From positions 1 through 40,610 of the forward strand of contig NZ_JAUUTZ010000034.1 in NCBI RefSeq assembly GCF_030678915.1: DNA of 40,610 nt. Reading direction: 5' to 3'. Below are positions 16,798-26,047 of the stretch, in pieces. The stretch comes from Paracoccus wurundjeri (GTDB lineage Bacteria; Pseudomonadota; Alphaproteobacteria; Rhodobacterales; Rhodobacteraceae). The translations under genes and the position numbers were made by a program. A model generated the notes under the pieces. It was not told the DNA's origin and did no database searches. It saw only the letters and a list, made by a program, of their open reading frames with translations. Position 1 is the first letter of the stretch; every line of letters starts with the position of its first letter.

Positions 16798-17397
16798 GCC
16801 CTCACCGAATACGGCCTTGAAGGAGACGACCGATACGTCGTTCAGCTCTGGTGCGGAAAGACACCGGATGGTGTACGTGTTTTGAAAGCGCGGTCCAGCG
16901 GGTAACACCTGCCGCAAACACCCGGGCGATGATTGGCGGGGTGCCACGGTCAACCGCAACAGCCGATCACCATCATCGACGACCGATAATCGGGGGCGAT
17001 TGCGGGCATTCATCCGCGAACGAGCGAAGCATTTGCGAGATTCTTTCTTGTCTTGACGCCCATAAGCCACCAGCCCGCTGTCCACCCCTTTGCAGCCATT
17101 CGCTTTTTTCTCAATTTAGAGGGCTATAGGGTAAACGTAGTGATCATCACTATCGGTCGCGGCCCGCCAAACACCGCCGATTACCCTCCAAAACACGATA
17201 TTGCCGCCGCTCAGTGGACACCCTAAACAAGGGCCGAAAACTCCAGCTTCGGGTGGTCCAGAGTTGGTAGGTACAGCACCGGTTGCCTACGCCCTTCTGT
17301 CTTGCCAGTGAAAGGTTGGTGGCAGGTCCCACCCGTCAACCATCGCAGGATGGCCGGTGACGCTGAGGGATGTCGATCTAAAATCAATGGAGGACAC
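16798..17397. other. 600-bp stretch without an intact gene; holds repeat copy B
   Basis: No reading frame here has recognisable protein features. It contains the second copy of the 88-bp repeat at 17119-17206, and the last 20 bases carry the ribosome-binding site of the next gene. Confidence 0.5.
17119..17206. repeat. 88-bp dispersed repeat, copy B
   Basis: This is the partner of 14888-14975: direct orientation, equal length, 14 differences by hand count. The two copies bracket the serine recombinase fossil and the NmrA/HxlR pair. They offer homology for deletion or duplication of the 2.2-kb segment between them. Confidence 0.75.
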
Positions 17398-18153
17398 ATG
17401 AAAATGACGAGATCTACAGTTAGACATGGGATCGCCACCCTTACCGTGGCGGTTCTGTCGCTCGGTGGCGCGAGCGCCGTCATTGCGGAGCAAGCGGCCA
17501 TGACCTCGGCGGCTTCAATGTCGGTTGACATCAACTATTTGCTTTATACGCCGGAAGATTACGAGAGTTCTGAGCAAGATTACCCCTTGGTTGTATGGCT
17601 GCATGGAGGCGATCAAGGAGGTAACGACGTGTCCTTGGTTCGTGAAAGCGGCCTGCCTAGCATGATCGAGCAGGGGAAAAACCTCCCGTTCGTGGTCTTC
17701 TCACCGCAAAATCCGAGTGAGGAACTGCTCTACCCAATCGAGCGGATCAAGGCGGCTTTAGACGAAGTAGTTGCTACGCATCGCATTGACGAGAGCCGGA
17801 TTTACCTTATCGGGTACAGCCGTGGTGCGTTTGGTGCCTGGGCTATGGCCTCGCAGTTTCCAGATACCTTTGCTGCCGTAGTCCCCATCGCTGGCGGCGG
17901 CACACGTCACTACCTCAACCGGACGAGCGAGAACACGGCATTCTGGGCCTTTCATTCGACCGATGACGATGTGATTCCGCTCAGCGACACGGTGGTTCTG
18001 GTTCAAAGGTTGAAAGAGCTGGATCGCAACGTCCGTCTTTCTATTTTAGAGGGCGTGACACACGAAGGAGTCGAAATGAAGGCGCTTGAAGACCCTGAAT
18101 TGTGGGATTGGCTTGGTCAACAGCAACTCACGCCAACTGAGGTCGCGGAATAA
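17398..18153 (+). CDS. Exported alpha/beta-hydrolase (esterase/PHB-depolymerase-like)
   Basis: The product is 251 residues from ATG 17398, with GGAGG at 4 bases; earlier in-frame codons lack a ribosome-binding site. A signal peptide covers about residues 1-28 (TLTVAVLSLGGASAVIA). The fold is an alpha/beta hydrolase. VVWLHGGDQGGND gives the oxyanion region, YLIGYSRGAFGAWAM the nucleophile elbow G-Y-S-R-G, DDDVIP the acid loop, and VTHEGV the catalytic His. The layout resembles the prolyl-oligopeptidase-like and esterase domains of secreted phospholipase/carboxylesterase families. The substrate is unknown. Confidence 0.8.
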   Translation: MKMTRSTVRHGIATLTVAVLSLGGASAVIAEQAAMTSAASMSVDINYLLYTPEDYESSEQDYPLVVWLHGGDQGGNDVSLVRESGLPSMIEQGKNLPFVVFSPQNPSEELLYPIERIKAALDEVVATHRIDESRIYLIGYSRGAFGAWAMASQFPDTFAAVVPIAGGGTRHYLNRTSENTAFWAFHSTDDDVIPLSDTVVLVQRLKELDRNVRLSILEGVTHEGVEMKALEDPELWDWLGQQQLTPTEVAE

Positions 18154-18159
18154 GCCGGC

Positions 18160-18283
18160 CACCCCGAAAAGCAGTGGTGCGGGCCTTGGTCTGAGCCTGG
18201 TCAAGCAGATCGTCACCGGCCACAAGGTGCAAATTGCTATCGCCAGCACCCCAAATGGAACCGAGGTGGTGCTGGATCTGTGA
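18160..18283 (+). pseudogene. Histidine kinase C-terminal fossil
   Basis: Directly after the hydrolase stop the frame holds SSGAGLGLSLVKQIVTGH, the G2 box of a histidine-kinase ATPase domain. The closing strands and a stop follow (TPNGTEVVLDL). The rest of the kinase is absent. The fragment matches the end of a sensor kinase of the kind intact at 24582-25937, but is not an identical copy. Confidence 0.8.
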
Positions 18284-18382
18284 CGTTTTTCTATACTTGT
18301 CACGAGCCGGGCAGACCGTAATGCTGGCGCAATTCGACCTCTACATGTTCGCGCCGAATAGTCGCGAAAGAGGTTTGAGAAC

Positions 18383-19240
18383 ATGCGCAACAGTAAACCG
18401 ACCCAATTATCCCGCCGTCGAACGGCAGCCCCAGCTTGGCTTGCACATCTGATGCTGCCTGCCCTCCTCGCGGTTTCGGGATGTGCTTCCGTTCCGCTGA
18501 AAACCGGCGGAACCCTTACATCCTACAGCAATCTCGGCCCTTCCGAAGGAAGGTTTTCCAAAACGCGAAGCTATGCTGATGCGCAGGGTCTGGCATCTGC
18601 GAAAACTGCGCGGATCATTCCGTCAGCCTTTTCCGCTTCGGCCGCGGCCGAGGTGCCGCTGCCGAATGACCGGATGCTGATTGCCAATGGGCTTGATCGG
18701 GCGCTTTGCATCGGCCTTAGTAACAGGTATCGAATGGTACCGGACGGCGTGCCTGCGGATCTGACGGTGCAATCCACCGTGACCGATATCGTCCTGACCG
18801 ACAAGATCATGGCAGGGGTTTCGACGGTTACGACACTGGGAAGCAGCGCGGTGTCGCCCGTCGGCCTTCCCCGGATTCCGATCGGCCTTGGAGGGTTGGC
18901 GATGGAGGCCGAGGCATTGGATCGAGACGGCGTTCAGCGTGCGGCCATGGTATGGTCTCGCGGGGCGAATTCCATTCAGGACAGTCCGCGTTATTCCGAA
19001 ATTGGCGACGCCTACGGTCTTGCCACAAGATTCGGCGACGAATTCGCCGAGCTTCTTGTGTCTGGTACGGATTCGCAGGGGTTCAGCGTCTCACTTCCCA
19101 AAGGGCACGAGATCAAATCCTGGCTCGGTCGCAAGCCAAAATATGTCGCTTGCGACCAGTTCGGCCGGGCGGCGGGCATCCCCGGAGCTATCGTATCCCA
19201 ATTTGGCGCGCCGCCACAATGGACAGAGAAACGTCCCTAA
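18383..19240 (+). CDS. DUF3313-type lipoprotein
   Basis: The product is 285 residues. The basic N-terminus is followed by a lipoprotein signal with lipobox LLAVSGC (Cys about residue 34), so the mature protein should be lipid-anchored. The body carries DUF3313-like features: LTSYSNLGPSEGRFSKTRSY, PADLTVQSTVTDIVLTDK, LPRIPIGLGGLAMEAEALD and WSRGANSIQDSPRYSEIGDA. GAGG precedes the ATG. These are outer-membrane-associated lipoproteins of unsettled role. It stands alone, ending convergently against the RND pump gene. Confidence 0.8.
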   Translation: MRNSKPTQLSRRRTAAPAWLAHLMLPALLAVSGCASVPLKTGGTLTSYSNLGPSEGRFSKTRSYADAQGLASAKTARIIPSAFSASAAAEVPLPNDRMLIANGLDRALCIGLSNRYRMVPDGVPADLTVQSTVTDIVLTDKIMAGVSTVTTLGSSAVSPVGLPRIPIGLGGLAMEAEALDRDGVQRAAMVWSRGANSIQDSPRYSEIGDAYGLATRFGDEFAELLVSGTDSQGFSVSLPKGHEIKSWLGRKPKYVACDQFGRAAGIPGAIVSQFGAPPQWTEKRP

Positions 19241-19462
19241 GCATCGCATACTAAATCACTCATGGCCCCCCTGCCCCGCATGCTTGCGCGGCGGGGGTAA
19301 TCTCATGCGCTCGACAGGCAAGTCATGCGGATCGGACAGAGGCGGATATCCTGCGTTGATATGGCGCGGTCTGGCTTCAATTTAAACTCGCGATCTGCAT
19401 CAGGGTGCCGAGCCTACTATTGGTCGCATCGACCGGGCGTACCGTCGACATATCGGCCTGCG

Positions 19463-22400
19463 TCAGCCACCGGGCAGCGAAAGCTGGCGATCAGAATTGT
19501 TGTGGTCGGGCGCATGTGGCAGGTTGCGGCTAATAAAGCGCGAGAAGGCATCGACATAGGTCAGCATGACCGGCACGACGACCAGCGTCAGCAGCGTGGA
19601 ACTGATGAGACCGCCGATCACCGCATGAGCCATGGGGGCATTCTCGCCGCTTCCTTCATGGATCGCCAAGGCAAGCGGCATCATGCCGAAGATCATCGCC
19701 AGCGTGGTCATGATGATGGGACGAAAGCGTGTGCCGCCCGCTTCGATCAGCGCCTCGGTCAAACTCGCGCCATCAAGACGGTGCTGGTTGGCATTGTCCA
19801 CAAGCAGGATGGCGTTCTTGACCACCAGACCCATCAGCATGACGAAGCCGATCATGGAATACATGTTCAGCGTCGAGCCACCGACCAGCAGGCCCAGCAT
19901 CACCCCGACCAACGACAGCGGTAGGGCCATCATGATCGCCAGCGGTTGCATGAAACTGCCGAACTGGCTTGCCAGAACCAGATATATGAATATTACCGCC
20001 AGCAGCAGCGCCGAAACCATGCTGCCTGTCGTATCGGCCAGCATCTCTCCGTCGCCGCCCTGGACGATACTGACACCTGTGGGCAGATCAAGCGCGGCTG
20101 CAACTGCGTCGATCCGGGACGTGATGTCACCCAAGACGCCGCCCTCGATATTGGCGCTAATGATAACCTGGCGGGTGAGATTCTCGCGCTCGATCTCGCT
20201 GGGACCCAAGCTCGGCCGAACCTGAGCGATCTGGTCGAGGCGGATAGCGACGGGGCTTTCGGTTCGGCTTTGGGCAATGGGCAGGTCGCCAATGGCGGCG
20301 GTGTTCTGGCGCAGGGCTTCGGGCAGACGCACGACGACGTCGAGTTGATCCCCCGCTTCATTGGTCCATTCCGACGCGGACTCGCCACCGAGCATGGCGC
20401 GCAGGGCAAAGCCGGTCGCTTGCAGACCAACGCCCAGATCGCTGGCGGCCTGCCGGTCCATGACGATGTCAAGCATGGGTTGCGCCTGCTGGAGGCTCTG
20501 TTCGATATCGACGACGCCGGGAATGGCGGCCATGGCCTCGCTCAGCTGCGCCGCGACAGAAGCCAAACCCTCGAGATTTCCTCCCTGCAGCTTGATCTCT
20601 ATGGGGCTCTCGCCGCCACCAAGCCCGCCTCCGGGTGTCACCACGAAGCTGGCGCCGGGAACCGAGCGCAGCGCATCGCGGATCGAGGCCGTCATTTCCA
20701 GCGATGAACTGGTGCGTTGGCCGGGAGTGACCAGGGTAGCGGCGATGACGGCGCGGTTATCCCCGGAAGCACTGCCGGCATTAACGCTGGTATAGCTGCT
20801 TTCGACTTCGGGCATCACCGCGAGCAGGGCCTCGACCTGATGCGCTTTGATCGCGGTATAATCGATGGAGGACCCGGCGGGTGTTTGAAGGTCGATCTGG
20901 ACCTGACTGTTATCGGCCTGAGGCATGAATTCCACACCAATCATGGGAAACAGCAGGAAGCTGCTGCCAAAGGACATCAGTGCCACCAGCATGGTGGCGA
21001 TCCGGTGCCGGAGCGACCAACCCAACACGCCACGATAAAGATGAGCGAGTTTTTCGAATCCGGCGTCGAACCGGTCAATAAGCCGACCAATGGGGCCACG
21101 CCTGGCATCGGGCTGGGAGTCTGGATCGTACCAGACGCTCGACAGCATTGGATCAAGCGTGAAGCTGACAAAAAGCGAAATCAGCACGGCAACCGAGACG
21201 GTGACGCCAAACTGCATGAAGAAACGGCCCACGATCCCGTCCATGAATGCAAGCGGCAAAAACACCGCAACAATGGACAGCGTGGTGGCCATGACCGCCA
21301 ATCCGATCTCCTTGGTGCCATCGAGCGCCGCCTGAATATGGGATTTCCCCATGTGCAGGTGACGGGTGATATTTTCACGCACCACGATTGCGTCATCGAT
21401 CAGGATGCCCACCGACAGGGTCAGCGCCAGCATGGTCATCATGTTCAGCGTGAAGCCAAGCAGACTGACCACGGCCAGGGTGCCGATAATCGAGATCGGC
21501 AAAGTAAGCCCGGTGATGATGGTCGAGCGCCATGAATTGAGGAACAGGAAGACGATCACCACGGAAAGCAATGCCCCCTCGATCAGGGTTGCCTGAACAG
21601 TCTCGAAATTCTGCTCGATCGACTCGGCCGAGCTTTGCAGGATGTCGATCACCACATCTTCCGGCAGGCGGCCATTGTTGTTCAGTTCTGCGACCGCTGC
21701 CTCGACGGCGTGGGCGATGGCCACGGTATTACCGCCTTCGATCTTGACCACGTCGATGGCCAGCGCCTGTTCGCCATCTCGAAACGCCAGGCCATCGGTA
21801 TCTGACGCGCCCAGAGTGACGGTCGCGACGTCGGCAATGGTGACGATCTCGTCGCCTGTGCTGGCCACAACGATATCGCGAAAGCCCTCGACCGAATCCA
21901 CATCGGCATTGATCTGGACAGTCTGAACCAGCAGACCTTCGACGATCGAGCCTGTGGGCAATGTCTGATTGTCCTGCTGAAGGGCAGAGACGACATCGCC
22001 AATACCGATGCCAAAGGCATTGAGCAGATCCGGATCGACGGCAATATCGACCTGGCTGTCGAGGCCGCCGACCACATTGGCGCTTCCCACCCCGGAAATG
22101 GACGTCAGCGCGGGCGTGACGATATCTTCCGCCAGCGATGTCAAATCTGTTACCGAGTGGGTGGGACTGCTGAGCGCCAGGGACAGCATGGGGGTAGCGA
22201 TAGGATCGTAACGCAGCACCTGACTCGCTTCGGCGGCCTCGGGCAATTGATCCACAATCGCGGCAAGCCGGTCGCGCACATCCTGCGCGGCGACGGTCGC
22301 AGGGGTGTCAAGAGTGAACTCCAGTATAACTGTCGAATGACCGGCGCTGGAGGTGGAGGAGACCCTTTCAATGCCGCTCAGGGTATTGACGGCCTCTTCG

Positions 22401-22600
22401 ATGGGCCGGGTGATTTCGGTTTCGACCGCTTCCGGGGACGCGCCGGTATAGGGCGTAAGCACGGCCACCACGGGAAAGTCGATATCAGGATATTGCTCGA
22501 CCGGCAGGCTGCGATAGGCCGAGATGCCGAAGACCAGGATTGCCACCATGATCATGGTGGCAAAAACCGGATGCCGGACACTGATCGATGTCATAAACAT
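19463..22600 (-). CDS. RND efflux pump inner-membrane subunit (AcrB/MexB-like)
   Basis: The product is 1045 residues from ATG 22600 (GGGGAA 8 bases upstream), full length for the family. The N-terminus SVRHPVFATMIMVAILVFG is the first transmembrane helix. Twelve helices are expected, with two large periplasmic loops. The proton-relay residues are visible: paired Asp in VGILIDDAIVVREN (helix 4) and Lys in MGLVVKNAILLVDN (helix 10). The pump exchanges protons for drugs or other compounds. Its start lies 4 bases after the membrane-fusion gene, so they are one operon. No outer-membrane factor is encoded in the window. Confidence 0.95.
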   Translation of the reverse strand: MFMTSISVRHPVFATMIMVAILVFGISAYRSLPVEQYPDIDFPVVAVLTPYTGASPEAVETEITRPIEEAVNTLSGIERVSSTSSAGHSTVILEFTLDTPATVAAQDVRDRLAAIVDQLPEAAEASQVLRYDPIATPMLSLALSSPTHSVTDLTSLAEDIVTPALTSISGVGSANVVGGLDSQVDIAVDPDLLNAFGIGIGDVVSALQQDNQTLPTGSIVEGLLVQTVQINADVDSVEGFRDIVVASTGDEIVTIADVATVTLGASDTDGLAFRDGEQALAIDVVKIEGGNTVAIAHAVEAAVAELNNNGRLPEDVVIDILQSSAESIEQNFETVQATLIEGALLSVVIVFLFLNSWRSTIITGLTLPISIIGTLAVVSLLGFTLNMMTMLALTLSVGILIDDAIVVRENITRHLHMGKSHIQAALDGTKEIGLAVMATTLSIVAVFLPLAFMDGIVGRFFMQFGVTVSVAVLISLFVSFTLDPMLSSVWYDPDSQPDARRGPIGRLIDRFDAGFEKLAHLYRGVLGWSLRHRIATMLVALMSFGSSFLLFPMIGVEFMPQADNSQVQIDLQTPAGSSIDYTAIKAHQVEALLAVMPEVESSYTSVNAGSASGDNRAVIAATLVTPGQRTSSSLEMTASIRDALRSVPGASFVVTPGGGLGGGESPIEIKLQGGNLEGLASVAAQLSEAMAAIPGVVDIEQSLQQAQPMLDIVMDRQAASDLGVGLQATGFALRAMLGGESASEWTNEAGDQLDVVVRLPEALRQNTAAIGDLPIAQSRTESPVAIRLDQIAQVRPSLGPSEIERENLTRQVIISANIEGGVLGDITSRIDAVAAALDLPTGVSIVQGGDGEMLADTTGSMVSALLLAVIFIYLVLASQFGSFMQPLAIMMALPLSLVGVMLGLLVGGSTLNMYSMIGFVMLMGLVVKNAILLVDNANQHRLDGASLTEALIEAGGTRFRPIIMTTLAMIFGMMPLALAIHEGSGENAPMAHAVIGGLISSTLLTLVVVPVMLTYVDAFSRFISRNLPHAPDHNNSDRQLSLPGG

Positions 22601-22604
22601 GGTT

Positions 22605-23777
22605 TCAGTTCCCCGCGATAGTGACGGCAGCGCCGTCCGAAAGCCCGGACAGCTTCGCACCAACGATCACATCGCCGTCAGCAAGGCCCGCGCGCGCCTC
22701 GACCAGCATCGTTGCCGGCCACTCATTGCCGATTTTGATGGGGCGTTCCTGCACCTGCCCATCGACGACCGCCAGCACGTAGCTGGTGTCCTCCCGGGTC
22801 TGGACGGCTGCGGCGGGCACGGCAATCACGTCCTCATCCTGGCGCACCACGATATTGCCAGTGACAAACATGCCGCCTCTCAACAGGCCATCGGCGTTGT
22901 CGAGCGTGAGATAAACCTTGATCGAGCGCGTACCGGCTTCTGCAACCGGATTGACCCGATCAACCTTGCCGGTAAATTCCTCGGTCGGCGCCCCCTGAAC
23001 CGTCAGCCGCACCGACTGTCCGGCCCGGATACGCGCCGAATCCCTGAGTGGAACCAGCACTTCCACCCTCACCGTGGACAGATCGACAATGCTCAGCATT
23101 GTCGTTCCCGGGCTGACGATCTGGCCCGGCTCGATGCTGCGGGTGGAGATGATACCCGAAAACGGCGCCGTCACCCGGGCGCGCTGCAGATTGGCCTCGG
23201 CCAGTGCCACCTGGCTCTGCCCGGTCGCGATCTCCGCCGCCAGTTGATCGACCTCGGCCTGCGCTGAGTCAAGCGTTGCTTGTGCGGCGCGCCCCTTGTC
23301 GAACAACAGTGTGGTGCGCTTCAGTGTTGTCTCGGCGGCGCGCAGTTGAACCCTGCTCGATCTTATCGCGCTGCGCTGCTGCTCCAGTTGCAGCCGCAGG
23401 TCGGTCGTACCGACCTCGACCAGCAACTGACCAGCCTCGACATGGTCGCCCGGACGCACCGCCACTGTTTCGGCCAACCCATCGACTTGTGCGGCGATTG
23501 CGGCTTCCCGAGCCGGATGTATAGTGCCCGTCACCTTCACAAGATCCTCGATACGCTGCGGCTGCACCGCTACAATTTCCGATGGGTGCAGCTGCATGAT
23601 CCGAGGCATTGCCTGCGCGGCTGTCGTTGCGGCAACCGGGGTTGATGGCCATTGATTGGCCAGCATCACGGTAACACAACCCGCCGCAAGGATGGGGGCG
23701 AATCGCCAGAACCATCTTCTCCTGAGGCGGGCAAAAGTTTGGATGCCGGTATTGGCAAGTTGATCGGACGCGTTCAT
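22605..23777 (-). CDS. RND efflux periplasmic adaptor (membrane fusion protein)
   Basis: The product is 390 residues. The N-terminal anchor helix is FAPILAAGCVTVMLANQW. The lipoyl halves are AREAAIAAQVDGLAETVAV and ARVTAPFSGIISTRSIEPGQ, with a coiled-coil hairpin between them (about residues 120-190). A beta-barrel (VRVEVLVPLRDSARIRAGQS) and a membrane-proximal domain follow. This adaptor joins the inner-membrane pump to an outer-membrane channel. It is the first gene of the efflux operon and divergent from a two-component system, with a strong dyad between. Confidence 0.93.
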   Translation of the reverse strand: MNASDQLANTGIQTFARLRRRWFWRFAPILAAGCVTVMLANQWPSTPVAATTAAQAMPRIMQLHPSEIVAVQPQRIEDLVKVTGTIHPAREAAIAAQVDGLAETVAVRPGDHVEAGQLLVEVGTTDLRLQLEQQRSAIRSSRVQLRAAETTLKRTTLLFDKGRAAQATLDSAQAEVDQLAAEIATGQSQVALAEANLQRARVTAPFSGIISTRSIEPGQIVSPGTTMLSIVDLSTVRVEVLVPLRDSARIRAGQSVRLTVQGAPTEEFTGKVDRVNPVAEAGTRSIKVYLTLDNADGLLRGGMFVTGNIVVRQDEDVIAVPAAAVQTREDTSYVLAVVDGQVQERPIKIGNEWPATMLVEARAGLADGDVIVGAKLSGLSDGAAVTIAGN

Positions 23778-23838
23778 GGTGCCTCACGTGGTTGCGGGGC
23801 CGGGCATTGGCCGTCAACCCACGCAATGACTGATGTAG

Positions 23839-23875
23839 ATTGCGCCAGGGTTGCGCCGCGCAATGCAGACGCAAT
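23839..23875. promoter_or_regulatory. Nested dyad between the efflux operon and its two-component system
   Basis: The core TTGCGC-C-GCGCAA (23851-23863) is a perfect palindrome. ATTGCG (23839-23844) and CGCAAT (23870-23875) flank it symmetrically, each 6 bases away, all centred on 23857. Another CGCAAT stands at 23822-23827. Its place between divergent operons suggests binding by the OmpR-type regulator, controlling both directions. Confidence 0.65.
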
Positions 23876-23916
23876 GTCTGTCGCTAATATGCCTGAAAAC
23901 CGGATAGGAATGGTAT

Positions 23917-24585
23917 ATGCGCATTTTGCTGGTCGAAGACGAAATGAATATGGCCGCGGCCCTGACCGCCACATTAAGCCGCCACAACATCGTGGTGGAT
24001 CATGTTCGCACGCTCGAGTTTGCCGAGGAGGCCTGCCGCAGCGGCCTGCATGATGCCGTAATCCTCGATCGCAAGTTACCGGACGGTGATGGATTGTCGC
24101 TGATCCCCGTGCTGCGGCGCGAGCAAGCTGGCTTGCCTATCATTGTGCTCTCGGCCCTCGGCACGCTCGACCATCGCGTCGCCGGATTGGATCACGGCGC
24201 CGACGACTATCTGGCCAAGCCGTTTTCCACCGACGAACTGGTGGCGCGCTTGCGTGCGGTGATGCGTCGCCCCGCCCGGATCGAGGAAAGCACCATCAGT
24301 ATCGGCCTGCTGAGGTTCAACCTCACGGCCCGGTACGCCGAACTGGCGGGTAAGCCGCTGGATCTGACACGGCGTGAATTGCTGGCATTGGAGCTTCTGG
24401 TACGACGTTCAGGCAGAACCGTGCCCCGCAGCGCATTGGAAGAGGCGGTATATGGCTATGACGACGAGATCGCGTCCAACTCGCTCGACGCCCACATCTC
24501 GCGGCTGCGGCGCAAGCTAAGCGGAGCGGGGGTGGAAATCCACGGTATTCGCGGCCTTGGATATCTGCTGCGAGCGGCACAGTGA
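23917..24585 (+). CDS. OmpR-family response regulator
   Basis: The product is 222 residues. The receiver domain has the acidic pair in LLVEDEMN, the phospho-acceptor Asp in DAVILDRKLPDGDG, Ser in PIIVLSALG and Lys in DDYLAKPFS. The C-terminal winged helix has LTRRELLALELLVRRSGRTV, NSLDAHISRLRRKL and IHGIRGLGYLL. Its stop overlaps the kinase start by 4 bases (GTGA), so the two are co-translated. It is divergent from the RND operon and most likely regulates it. Confidence 0.95.
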   Translation: MRILLVEDEMNMAAALTATLSRHNIVVDHVRTLEFAEEACRSGLHDAVILDRKLPDGDGLSLIPVLRREQAGLPIIVLSALGTLDHRVAGLDHGADDYLAKPFSTDELVARLRAVMRRPARIEESTISIGLLRFNLTARYAELAGKPLDLTRRELLALELLVRRSGRTVPRSALEEAVYGYDDEIASNSLDAHISRLRRKLSGAGVEIHGIRGLGYLLRAAQ

Positions 24586-25937
24586 AACCGTGGAACGATC
24601 CGTCCCTGCGCGTCAGGCTGACCTGGCGCATGGTTGCGACGCAGGCATTGGTGTTGATTGCTTTTACCAGCGTTGTCGCAATTCCGATCATCGCTCTGAT
24701 CCGGGAGGAACAGAGGTTCGATGACGGGATTATCGAGCACATCGCCGAATCGATCCAGCGCAATGCTGAGGGTGGGCTGGATCTTGCCCTTGACGAGCAC
24801 TTCAACCAGAGGGCGGCCGAGTATCCCCTCCTCTGGTTCTATGTCACCGACATAGAAGGTAATTCGGTGCGGATGGGTAACATCCCCGAAGATATTGAAG
24901 ACCTCCTGGACGACCTTCCCCGCATCAACTTCGCCAATATTGCCGATATCGACCAGTCCGAGGCACCAACAGCCCTCGTGCGACGCGAGGAAAGCGAGAC
25001 CGGCACACTGTGGATCATTACCGCGGGTGGCCCCGAGATTGGCTTCAAGACGTTCCTTACAGTCTTTGGAGATCCATTGTTTCTAGGTTTGCTGTCGATT
25101 CTGACGCTGGGTTCGTTTCTGATCATTCCAATGCTGGTGACGCGCCAGTTGCGAGGCGTGGCCCATGTGGCGACCGAGGCCGACAAGATAGACGTGGACC
25201 AGCGCGGCATTCGCCTGTCCACGAAGCATGTGCCCGAGGAACTCCACTCCCTGGTGGCAGCGGTTAACGCCGCTTTGCAGCGTCTGGATGATGGCATGGA
25301 ACGGAGACAACGCTTTCTTGCCGATGCAGCGCATGAATTGCGTACCCCCATCGCCATTTTACAAACGCGGATCGAACTCGTGCAGGACGACGGCCAGCGT
25401 AACCAACTGATGCTGGATGTGGCGCGACTTGCCAATCTTGCCAACCAGTTGCTCGACCTGCAACGGCTCGACGCGGATCTGACGGTTCTGCAGCCGGTCA
25501 ATCTTGTCGAACTTGCCGCTCAGGTCACTTCCGACATGGCTCCTCTGGCGATCGCTGCAGGGGACAAGATTTCCTTCCAGGCCGATGCGGAAAGCGTAAC
25601 CGTCGCCGCCGATCCCACGTCGCTTTCTCGGGCTCTTGTCAACCTTATCCAGAACGCAGTCGCCCATGGAGGTGGAAAAAGCTCAATTCGGGTCGGCGTG
25701 GGACGCGACGGGACGCTACGTGTTGCCGACAGCGGACCTGGAATTGCAGCAGAACATCGTCAGGCGATCTTCGAGCCTTTCAATCGCGTAGTGCCACTCG
25801 ATCAAGGGGCGGGACTCGGCCTCAACCTCGTCCGCGAAATTGTCACGCGCCACAACGGTCGGATCACGGTGGGTGAAGCCCCGGGCGGCGGTGCTCTGTT
25901 CGAGATATCCCTTCCCGTTTCCCACCCAACGCTATGA
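24582..25937 (+). CDS. Sensor histidine kinase of the efflux-linked two-component system
   Basis: The product is 451 residues, starting with GTG in a GTGA overlap. Two transmembrane helices (about 18-40 and 158-182) enclose a periplasmic sensor of about 115 residues. A HAMP-like linker follows, then the H box FLADAAHELRTPIAIL. The N box is ALVNLIQNAVAHGG, G1 is DSGPGIAAEH and G2 is GAGLGLNLVREIV. All catalytic boxes are intact. It should autophosphorylate and pass phosphate to the regulator upstream. The sensor region is acidic (EDIEDLLDDLPRINF) and may bind a metal or cationic compound; this last point is inference. Confidence 0.94.
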   Translation: MKPWNDPSLRVRLTWRMVATQALVLIAFTSVVAIPIIALIREEQRFDDGIIEHIAESIQRNAEGGLDLALDEHFNQRAAEYPLLWFYVTDIEGNSVRMGNIPEDIEDLLDDLPRINFANIADIDQSEAPTALVRREESETGTLWIITAGGPEIGFKTFLTVFGDPLFLGLLSILTLGSFLIIPMLVTRQLRGVAHVATEADKIDVDQRGIRLSTKHVPEELHSLVAAVNAALQRLDDGMERRQRFLADAAHELRTPIAILQTRIELVQDDGQRNQLMLDVARLANLANQLLDLQRLDADLTVLQPVNLVELAAQVTSDMAPLAIAAGDKISFQADAESVTVAADPTSLSRALVNLIQNAVAHGGGKSSIRVGVGRDGTLRVADSGPGIAAEHRQAIFEPFNRVVPLDQGAGLGLNLVREIVTRHNGRITVGEAPGGGALFEISLPVSHPTL

Positions 25938-26047
25938 AGAAAGCCGCCGTAAATCTGGACAACTGCCTGCCTGCTGGCAGTTAACGACCCGGTTTCGCGT
26001 CAAGACCATGTCGGTCGTGCGCCCGAAGAATTCGCCATCCACGACAC

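Noticed and set aside
20717..21535. 272-codon open frame on the plus strand inside the RND gene
   Set aside because: It is a shadow frame rich in His, Arg and Gln with no domain. The RND pump on the other strand is certain.
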